In this document: positions 7,124 through 12,833 of the stretch, piece after piece
Numbering within the stretch: position 1 is the first letter of the stretch
How the letters are laid out: each line of letters opens with the position of its first letter
NCBI GenBank assembly: GCA_903829855.1
Contig: CAIKRN010000088.1
Location: 1 to 14,452 of the forward strand
DNA: 14,452 bases
From: an uncultured Opitutia bacterium
GTDB taxonomy: Bacteria > Verrucomicrobiota > Verrucomicrobiia > Opitutales > UBA953
Direction: 5' to 3'
Translations under genes and position numbers: made by a program
The notes under the pieces: model-generated
What the model was told of the DNA's origin: nothing
Seen by the model: only the letters and a program-made list of their open reading frames with translations
Databases searched by the model: none

Positions 7124-7810
7124 TTACCCTTCTCCTGCCGACAGGAAGATGCGCTCGCATCGCTCCAAGAGAAGGATTTCCGCACCGGATACGAACAAGC
7201 CTGATGGTGCCACCACCTGCTTCGAGAGATACGCCAAGAGATCAGCCAGCTGCAGCATCTGACTATCCTGAGAGGCTAGCCCAAACGGCAAATCGACAAG
7301 CAATCCTTCAAGCCGAGACAACGGATCGACGAGCTTCATTATCTTTAGTCGAGGAGCCGTACGATGGTCGTCGCAGACGATGACTAGGCCCGGAGAAGAG
7401 CAATGGTCATGCCGTAATGTTTTAATTTCAGTAACGACCTTAGAAAGCAGGCCCGTCCATGCCTTCAAGTAGCAATCATCGCCTGTCTTATCCTTATCAA
7501 TGACCGTGCGAAATCGCCGAATGGCAGGTCTTACCTCAATGAAGCCGAGAACATGGGCGGCACACCGGAGCCGCATGCGTCTGCTGAGGCTGAAATGCCT
7601 GTCCGTCCGGCTCAACAGTTCCGACGCATGGATTTCGGCGGCTTCGGGGAAGCCGAAGTTACTGCATAAACGCGTGCGCATCTGCCTGGCTTCATTTCGC
7701 ACCCGATGCCAATCCGCGTGATGCACCAATATGCCACAAAGAATAAAGTGGCTGCTAGACCCCGACTTAGACCCCACGTCCCCGCTCTCATCGACGTATA
7801 GGAAATGCAT
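7124..7810 (-). CDS. DUF3800 domain protein, putative RNase H-like nuclease fold
   Basis: This 228-residue protein starts with YVDESGD (5-11), the hallmark of the DUF3800 family. Further conserved positions are EIHASEL (59-65), an acidic VCDDH strand (145-149) and the C-terminal SQMLQLADLLAYL (183-195) with Gln184 and Asp190. The spaced Asp/Glu/His residues fit an RNase H-like metal site, but the family's activity is not established. It is the only minus-strand gene in the window. Four 60-base lines I counted inside it ran from 45 to 57% GC, against about 58% in two neighbouring gene lines. It lies between two direct hairpin repeats, which suggests acquisition by transfer. No obvious promoter or ribosome-binding site was found. 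DUF3800 genes often occur in accessory and mobile regions. Confidence 0.85.
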   Translation of the reverse strand: MHFLYVDESGDVGSKSGSSSHFILCGILVHHADWHRVRNEARQMRTRLCSNFGFPEAAEIHASELLSRTDRHFSLSRRMRLRCAAHVLGFIEVRPAIRRFRTVIDKDKTGDDCYLKAWTGLLSKVVTEIKTLRHDHCSSPGLVIVCDDHRTAPRLKIMKLVDPLSRLEGLLVDLPFGLASQDSQMLQLADLLAYLSKQVVAPSGLFVSGAEILLLERCERIFLSAGEG

Positions 7811-7888
7811 ACCCGAATTGCAGAGGGCCTCACACAGGCTTCAAGTTATCAGACCTGAGGGCCAAGCCTCAGCGACATCCCCTAGGGT

Positions 7889-7916
7889 GGGCTGCCCAGC
7901 CTTGGTCAGCCGCGAT
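7889..7916. repeat. Hairpin repeat, copy B (right boundary of the DUF3800 segment)
   Basis: This is the second copy of the 28-base repeat at 6946-6973, in the same orientation, 943 bases away and with three mismatches. Its stem (7890-7898 with 7903-7911) has one mismatch, so it is the less perfect hairpin. Its last bases overlap the outer arm of the nested inverted repeat that follows. Confidence 0.7.
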
Positions 7917-8066
7917 TGAGTAAGGGCGCTCAACCCCACCCGTGACTGGTATTAGCGGTTAGGAAATATAGGACTCAATGGGAGACCGGAAACAGGAAAA
8001 AATGCTGAGGTAAATAACCCCAGCTCATCATCCGGTCTCCGGCTTCCCCTTGAGCGCCCATCAATC
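7914..8066. repeat. Nested inverted-repeat element, MITE-like or structured RNA
   Basis: Several arms pair in nested order. GATTGA (7914-7919) pairs with TCAATC (8061-8066), and GGGCGCTCAA (7924-7933) pairs perfectly with TTGAGCGCCC (8050-8059). GGAGACCGGA (7981-7990) pairs perfectly with TCCGGTCTCC (8031-8040), and GCTG (8004-8007) pairs with CAGC (8021-8024) at the tip. The 5' side has 47 unpaired bases between the outer and inner stems, while the 3' side has 9, so a side stem or a three-way junction is possible. No open reading frame, terminator tract or known RNA family was recognised. Confidence 0.6.
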
Positions 8067-8069
8067 CAG

Positions 8070-8103
8070 CCACCTGCCACCCGCGGCTGCCACCCGCCAC
8101 CTG
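8070..8103. repeat. CCACCYG heptamer tract
   Basis: The units are CCACCTG, CCACCCG, the shortened CGGCTG, CCACCCG and CCACCTG. The tract starts four bases after the nested inverted repeat ends. The unit sequence differs from the other tracts in the window, but the 7-base period is the same. Confidence 0.6.
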
Positions 8104-8165
8104 AAGCGGGAAGGTGTAACGATGTCCTGACGCGATCCCGACCCTACCCAGCTCTCACCGTCACC

Positions 8166-8193
8166 ATACTCCATACTCGATACTCTATACTCT
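8166..8193. repeat. ATACTC heptamer tandem repeat, four units
   Basis: Four head-to-tail 7-base units read ATACTC followed by C, G, T and T in turn. This is the cleanest heptamer tract in the window. It lies 74 bases before the start codon of the NHL gene. Confidence 0.8.
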
Positions 8194-8205
8194 CACAAAA
8201 ACCAC

Positions 8206-8229
8206 CTTTGCACTTTTGCACCTTTGCAC
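8206..8229. repeat. Octamer tandem repeat, three units
   Basis: Three 8-base units, CTTTGCAC, TTTTGCAC and CTTTGCAC, lie head to tail in the leader of the NHL gene. Only one base differs between units. Confidence 0.8.
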
Positions 8230-8267
8230 CTAGTATATTCCTACCCCGACCCCTACCCCTTAGCGAC

Positions 8268-9341
8268 ATGCTCCTCCGCCTCCTCCCCCTCCTCGCAGCA
8301 ATCTCCCTTTCCGCTGCGTCTGTCTCGACCTTCGCCGGCAACGGCAAGAAGGGTTACTCGGGTGAGGGTGACAACGAACCAGCTACCGAAGCGAAGTTGG
8401 ACAATCCCTTCGGCGTGACGCGCGGCCCGGACGGCGCGATCTGGTTTTGCGAATACACTGGCCAGCGCATCCGCAAGGTGACGCCTGACGGCAAGATTCA
8501 CCTGGTCGCCGGCACGGGCAAGTCGGGTTACTCAGGCGACGGCGGTCCCGCTATCGAAGCGACCTTTAACCTGCCCCACGAACTCCGTTTCGGTCCGAAA
8601 CGCGGCAACCTTTTCATCGTCGACATGATGAACAACGTCATCCGCAAAATCGATGTGAAGACGGGCATCATCACGACCGTCGTCGGCACAGGTAAGCCCG
8701 GCTACTCCGGTGACGGCGGACCCGCTGACCAAGCACAGCTGCGCAATCCACATAGCCTACAATTCGATGCGAACGGCGACCTCTTCATCTGCGACATCGG
8801 CAATAACGTCATTCGTAAGGTCGATATGAAGTCGCATATCATCACGACCATCGCCGGTACCGGGAAATCCGGCGCCACGCCCGACGGCGCCGCCGTCAAA
8901 GGTACGCCCCTCAAAGGCCCGCGCTCCATCGACTTCGACGCGGCGGGCAACCTCTGGGTCTGCACCCGCGAAGGCAATCAGGTCCTGAAGCTCGACCTCA
9001 AAGCCGACAAGATCTCCATCATCGCTGGCAATGGCAAAGCTGGCTTCACCGGCAACGGTGGCCCAGCCAAGGAAGCCACCCTCAGCGGCCCCAAGGGCGT
9101 GGCGTTTGACGCTGCTGGCAATGCTTGGATCGCCGACACGGAATCCCACTCGATCCGCATGGTGAATATGAAAACCGGCAACCTCGAATTGATGATTGGG
9201 ACGGGCAAGAAAGGCGACGGACCCGACGGCGATCCGCTGAAGTGTCAACTCGCCCGCCCGCACGGCGTCTTTGTCGACCAAGATGGCACGGTCTTCGTCG
9301 GCGATTCCGAGAACCATCGCCTCCGCGCCTGGAAGAAGTAA
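8268..9341 (+). CDS. Exported NHL-repeat beta-propeller protein, six repeats
   Basis: I chose the ATG at 8268, giving 357 residues, because it opens a clean signal peptide (MLLRLLPLLAAISLSAAS). The TTG 60 bases upstream would add a non-signal stretch read from the octamer repeat. The mature protein is built of six repeats with the mark [AVI]G[NT]GK.G near residues 23, 81, 139, 196, 253 and 310, a spacing of 57-58 residues. Most repeats end in an IRKV-like strand. This is the pattern of a six-bladed NHL propeller, a binding scaffold and occasionally an enzyme, exported to the periplasm or cell surface. Several loops carry GYSGDGG-type Gly/Asp-rich turns that could bind metal. The GH39-like gene starts 4 bases after its stop, so the two are probably co-transcribed. 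The ligand is unknown. Confidence 0.88.
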   Translation: MLLRLLPLLAAISLSAASVSTFAGNGKKGYSGEGDNEPATEAKLDNPFGVTRGPDGAIWFCEYTGQRIRKVTPDGKIHLVAGTGKSGYSGDGGPAIEATFNLPHELRFGPKRGNLFIVDMMNNVIRKIDVKTGIITTVVGTGKPGYSGDGGPADQAQLRNPHSLQFDANGDLFICDIGNNVIRKVDMKSHIITTIAGTGKSGATPDGAAVKGTPLKGPRSIDFDAAGNLWVCTREGNQVLKLDLKADKISIIAGNGKAGFTGNGGPAKEATLSGPKGVAFDAAGNAWIADTESHSIRMVNMKTGNLELMIGTGKKGDGPDGDPLKCQLARPHGVFVDQDGTVFVGDSENHRLRAWKK

Positions 9342-9345
9342 GCCC

Positions 9346-11034
9346 ATGACCATCAGCCGCCGGTCGCTCCTGAAGCACGCCCTTCCCCTCCTCATCGCGG
9401 GGATGCTTGCGCCGCTGACGCTCCGGGCAGCCGATGCCGCGATCCCCGTACGCATCGTCGTCACCCCTTCGCAGACCCTGGGGCCCGTCATCCCAATCTG
9501 GAATTGGTTTGGTTACGATGAAATCAATTATACTTACCTCCCCAACGGTCAGGCCCTTCTGACGTCGCTGTCAAAAATGGGACCCACCGCGGTGCATGTT
9601 CGGACGCATAATATGTTCACGTCCGGCGACGGCTCCCCTGCGCTGAAGTGGGGCTCCACCGGCATCTATCGCGAAGACGCTCAGGGCCGACCCATCTATG
9701 ACTTCACCATCGCTGATCGCATCGTGGACACTTGGGTTAAACTCGGGATTAAGCCGCTGATGGAATTGGGCTTCATGCCCGAAGCCCTGAGCTCGAAACC
9801 GGACAAATACCCGCGCAACCCGAAGCCATCCGATATGATTTGGTTCGGGGGCGCGTTCAGTTATCCCCCCAAGGACTACCAGAAGTGGGGAGACCTTTGT
9901 CATGCTTGGGCGAAGCACTGCGTGGAGCGCTACGGACGCGCGGAAGTCGCCACCTGGCACTGGCAACCCTGGAACGAGCCTAACTACGGCTTCTGGGTGG
10001 GCACGACTGACGAGTTCCTCAAGCTCTATGACTTCGCCGCGGATGGCATCCGCCGCGCCCTCCCTGAGGCGATGATCGGCGGACCGCACACCTCGGGGGG
10101 CCTGCCCGATGGTTTCGCTCAGAAGTTTTTTGACCACTGCCTCAAGGGAACCAACTACGCAACTGGGCGCACCGGCTCGCCGCTGGATTTCATCGGCTTC
10201 CACGCCAAGGGCAAACCGCAGATCGTGGATGGCCGGGCACTTCTTGGCCTCCAGGCCCAGCTACGCGACATCGATCAATCCTTCGCGATGATTGCCCGTC
10301 ACCCGGGCCTCAAGGACAAGCCGATTATCATCGGCGAAAGCGACCCCGACGGGGGTGCCGCCCTCATCAAGCCAGAACTGGTTTACCGTAATCACCCGCA
10401 GTACGCCAGCTACACCGCGGCCAGTTTCCTCCGTAAATCCGACCTCGCGACCCGCCGACAGGTCAACCTGAGCGGTGCCGTCACGTGGTCTTTTCAATTC
10501 GAGCACGCCCCGTGGTTCTCGGGGCAACGTCAACTCGTCACCCGAGGTATAGACCTGCCGGTGCGCCATGCGTTCCGCATGTTCGATCAACTCCGCGGTG
10601 AGCGTATCGCCGCACAATCCGATCGGCAACTTTCGCTCGATGAGATTATCGCCAAGGGCGTACGTGGTCAGCCAGACATTGGCGCTTTCGCCTCACGAGA
10701 TGGGGAAAAGGTCATTGTGCTACTCTGGCATTACCACGATGACAACATCCCGGGACCCGAAGCGGATATTACCCTGACGCTCGGTCAATTGAACGGCAAG
10801 ACGGCTAAACTCTGCCGACAGCACCGCGTCGACGGAGAGCACGGCAACCCCTTCAAGACGTGGCTGGCCATGGGCTCACCGAAGGCGCCTTCCGCCGAAG
10901 AAATCAAACAACTCCAGATCGCCGCGGCCACTACTGAAGCGGACTCGCCACAGCTGACCACCGAACCCGATTCGGTGAAGATGAATATCAAACTCCCCCG
11001 CCAGTCGGTCGTCTTACTCGAATTTACCCCATGA
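9346..11034 (+). CDS. Exported GH39-like glycoside hydrolase
   Basis: The start at 9346 gives 562 residues beginning with a Tat-type signal (SRRSLLK at 4-10, then a hydrophobic stretch); an upstream ATG at 9271 overlaps the NHL gene and hides this signal. The body resembles family GH39 (beta-xylosidase/alpha-L-iduronidase clan) with a TIM barrel. WQPWNEPNYGFW (206-217) carries the expected acid/base Glu211, and IIIGESDPDGG (327-337) the expected nucleophile Glu331. The barrel entrance has AVHVRTHNM (82-90), and YDFTIADRIVDTW (118-130) is a typical helix. The C-terminal part from about 440 looks like a beta-sandwich. It would cleave a glycan outside the cytoplasm; the linkage cannot be told from the sequence. 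Its stop overlaps the next start by 4 bases (ATGA). Confidence 0.82.
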   Translation: MTISRRSLLKHALPLLIAGMLAPLTLRAADAAIPVRIVVTPSQTLGPVIPIWNWFGYDEINYTYLPNGQALLTSLSKMGPTAVHVRTHNMFTSGDGSPALKWGSTGIYREDAQGRPIYDFTIADRIVDTWVKLGIKPLMELGFMPEALSSKPDKYPRNPKPSDMIWFGGAFSYPPKDYQKWGDLCHAWAKHCVERYGRAEVATWHWQPWNEPNYGFWVGTTDEFLKLYDFAADGIRRALPEAMIGGPHTSGGLPDGFAQKFFDHCLKGTNYATGRTGSPLDFIGFHAKGKPQIVDGRALLGLQAQLRDIDQSFAMIARHPGLKDKPIIIGESDPDGGAALIKPELVYRNHPQYASYTAASFLRKSDLATRRQVNLSGAVTWSFQFEHAPWFSGQRQLVTRGIDLPVRHAFRMFDQLRGERIAAQSDRQLSLDEIIAKGVRGQPDIGAFASRDGEKVIVLLWHYHDDNIPGPEADITLTLGQLNGKTAKLCRQHRVDGEHGNPFKTWLAMGSPKAPSAEEIKQLQIAAATTEADSPQLTTEPDSVKMNIKLPRQSVVLLEFTP

Positions 11035-12068
11035 TCACCCGCCGCGCCCTCCTGAAGAACGCACTGCTCGCCGGGGCATGGTATGGCGCGATCGGACGAT
11101 CCTTTGCGCAGGCTTCGTCGCCTGAAGTCATCGGCCAAGGCGATTTCAAGTATCGCGTCGTTCCCGGCTGGGGCGTGCTCGACGAAAAGACGCCGGTCAA
11201 TGATTGCCACGGCCTCGCCCGAACGGCCGATGGACACATCGTACTCCTGACCAACCACGTCGCCAACAACGTCCTGTTCTACGACGATGCTGGCAAGCTG
11301 GTGCACAAGTGGACGGGGCCGAAATTTCCCGGTGCCCACGGGCTCTCGCTCGCCCTGCATCGTAATAAATCCGCCCTCTTCATCACCGACCTCAATCTGC
11401 ATACGGTATGCAAATTCACGACCTTCGGCGAACAGCTCGGCGAATGGCACCTCCCTGCCAATACGGGCAAGTACGCCAAGGAGACCGACTATCGTCCCTC
11501 TTGGACGCTTCACCGCGCCGACGGCGAGTTCTACGTCCTAGATGGCTACGGCAAGGACTATATCCTGCACTACGCCGCGGACGGGACCTTCAAGCGCCTC
11601 CTCGGCGGAGCCGAAGGTGGGATTGTCCACTGGGGCCCGCACGGCGGCATGATCGACACGGCGGCCGACCAGACCGAGACGATGCTCATCGCAATGAGCG
11701 ATCAGCAGTACCTCCTGCGCCTCGACCTCGACGGCAAGAAGCTCGCCCAGACCGACCTCCCTGGCGGCAACCCCCGCCAGATTCGCCGCATGGGCCAGCA
11801 CTACGTCGTGGCCCACCTCGCCGACAACTGGCCCAAGGATCGTAACAGCCGCGGCTTCCTCTCCATCCTCGACCAGAACCTCCGGGTCGTCTCGAACATC
11901 GCCGGCTCAGCCCCCGTTTACGACGCTGCCGGCAAGCTCCAGCCGATGAAGCACACCGCCGACGTCTTCCTGCACCCTCACGACGTCATCGCCAATCCCG
12001 ACGGCAGCCTGATCGTAGCCCAGTTCGCCTCGGGCAAGACCTACCCGATCAAACTCGAGAGGGTCTGA
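11031..12068 (+). CDS. Exported NHL/propeller-like protein with Tat-type signal
   Basis: This 345-residue protein starts with a twin-arginine-like signal (TRRALLK at 3-9, hydrophobic to about residue 20, likely cut after AQA at 26-28). The rest is made of strand-rich repeats of the type DGHIVLLTNHVANNVLFYDDAGKL, seen again near 165-190 (GEFYVLDGYGKDYILHYAADG) and 315-340 (HPHDVIANPDGSLIVAQ). These fit a six-bladed propeller related to NHL and peptidyl-alpha-hydroxyglycine lyase-like proteins. Conserved His residues near 60 (NDCHG), 103 (GAHG), 204 (GPHGG) and 317 (HPHD) could form a central metal or ligand site, which is inference. The 4-base overlap with the GH39-like gene suggests translational coupling. 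The substrate is unknown. Confidence 0.75.
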   Translation: MITRRALLKNALLAGAWYGAIGRSFAQASSPEVIGQGDFKYRVVPGWGVLDEKTPVNDCHGLARTADGHIVLLTNHVANNVLFYDDAGKLVHKWTGPKFPGAHGLSLALHRNKSALFITDLNLHTVCKFTTFGEQLGEWHLPANTGKYAKETDYRPSWTLHRADGEFYVLDGYGKDYILHYAADGTFKRLLGGAEGGIVHWGPHGGMIDTAADQTETMLIAMSDQQYLLRLDLDGKKLAQTDLPGGNPRQIRRMGQHYVVAHLADNWPKDRNSRGFLSILDQNLRVVSNIAGSAPVYDAAGKLQPMKHTADVFLHPHDVIANPDGSLIVAQFASGKTYPIKLERV

Positions 12069-12127
12069 GGAGTTTTACCTAGTCAGCCATTGGACGGGAA
12101 AAGATTCGGAACTTCATGCTTCCGGAC

Positions 12128-12158
12128 TTGTCGGCATCAGAAGTGTCGACACTTTAAA
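12128..12158 (+). promoter_or_regulatory. Possible promoter of the GntR gene with 14-base palindromic operator
   Basis: AAGTGTCGACACTT (12141-12154) is a perfect palindrome ending 7 bases before the start codon at 12162. Its GT..AC core matches the general form of FadR/GntR-family operators. It is flanked by a possible -35 (TTGTCG, 12128-12133) and a possible -10 (TTTAAA, 12153-12158), though the 19-base spacing is long. Binding here would block polymerase, so autorepression is likely. The palindrome is seen directly; the promoter parts are weak. Confidence 0.55.
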
Positions 12159-12161
12159 CCT

Positions 12162-12827
12162 ATGGCTTCACCCCACGCCAATCCCTCCCCTCGCGCCTCG
12201 AGGAGTAACCGCGCGACGACCGTGCACCTGCGCCTCCGCAAGGAAATCGTCAGCGGCCACTACCCGCAAGGCTCGGCACTGGCTGAACCAGTCCTCGCCG
12301 AGCACTTCCACACCAGCCGAGCACCCGTCCGGGAAGCCTTAATTGCCCTGGAGCGCGAAGGCCTCGTCAGCTTCGAGAAGACTGGCCGCACGCGCGTGCG
12401 CACCATTGAGGCTAAAGATATCCGCGAAATCATGGAAGCACGCGCTGCGCTCGAAAGCATGGCCGCCGGACTGGCCAATCGCAATTGGACGGCAGCAGAC
12501 ACCGCCCTCATCGCACGTAATATCGACGCACAAGCAAACGTTCAATCGCTCGCCGAACTCTCCCGTCTCGATATCGATCTACATCATCACGTCATGCTCC
12601 GCAGCGGCAACACCCGGCTACTGCAACTCTGGGAACCGCTCCGCTGGCAATATGAGGCCTACCTCGTCGAGATCTTTAAACGACAGGCCAAGGAAGACTA
12701 TCGCCCCGAAACCGACACCATCCCCTCCCACCGCAAGTTACTCAAAGCACTCTCCTCCGGGACGCCGGCCGAAGCCACCCAAGTGATGATGGAACACGTT
12801 CTCTTTAATATGACCTGGGCAAATTAA
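12162..12827 (+). CDS. GntR-family transcriptional regulator, FCD (FadR) type
   Basis: I chose the ATG at 12162 (221 residues). The upstream TTG at 12090 would run through the palindrome and adds residues not typical of the family. Residues about 20-80 form the winged helix-turn-helix, with the usual LAEHFHTSRAPVREALIALEREGLV pattern seen from 45. Residues about 85-215 form the helical FCD ligand domain. Its expected metal ligands are visible: Asp137 and His141 (in LDIDLHH), His190 (SHRKLL) and His212 (MEHVLF). FCD regulators usually respond to small carboxylates or sugar acids. It lies between the exported hydrolase genes and the PSCyt1 gene and starts 93 bases after the propeller gene ends. 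The target operon is unknown; the sugar-transport block and its own promoter are the nearest candidates. Confidence 0.88.
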   Translation: MASPHANPSPRASRSNRATTVHLRLRKEIVSGHYPQGSALAEPVLAEHFHTSRAPVREALIALEREGLVSFEKTGRTRVRTIEAKDIREIMEARAALESMAAGLANRNWTAADTALIARNIDAQANVQSLAELSRLDIDLHHHVMLRSGNTRLLQLWEPLRWQYEAYLVEIFKRQAKEDYRPETDTIPSHRKLLKALSSGTPAEATQVMMEHVLFNMTWAN

Positions 12828-12833
12828 ATACGC

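Larger units (their letters stand above)
7811..8267. other. Gene-free spacer between the DUF3800 and NHL genes
   Basis: No plausible gene was found in these 457 bases. The stretch holds, in order, the upstream side of the DUF3800 gene, hairpin repeat copy B, a nested inverted-repeat element, a CCACCYG heptamer tract, an ATACTC heptamer tract, an octamer tract and the leader of the NHL gene. TATATT-like sequence near 8232-8239 could be a weak -10 for that gene, without a clear -35. Confidence 0.7.

Noticed and set aside
7057..7383. Plus-strand frames of 63 and 108 residues over the terminator and the 3' part of the DUF3800 gene
   Set aside because: They cross the terminator hairpin and lie opposite a well-supported gene; no motif was seen.
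5942..8229. Short repeats considered as a CRISPR array
   Set aside because: Units are 7-8 bases, head to tail, without spacers of constant length, and there is no cas gene.
8208..8267. TTG start adding 20 residues to the NHL protein
   Set aside because: The added residues are read from the octamer repeat and would bury the signal peptide; the ATG at 8268 fits better.
9271..9345. Upstream ATG adding 25 residues to the GH39-like protein
   Set aside because: It overlaps the NHL gene by 71 bases and places the Tat-type signal internally.
11408..11845. 145-residue plus-strand frame within the second propeller gene
   Set aside because: It is Arg/Pro-rich, a usual shadow of GC-rich coding sequence, and lies wholly inside a supported gene.
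12090..12161. TTG start adding 24 residues to the GntR protein
   Set aside because: It would make the palindrome and likely promoter coding, and the extra Cys/His/Arg-rich residues are not part of the family.
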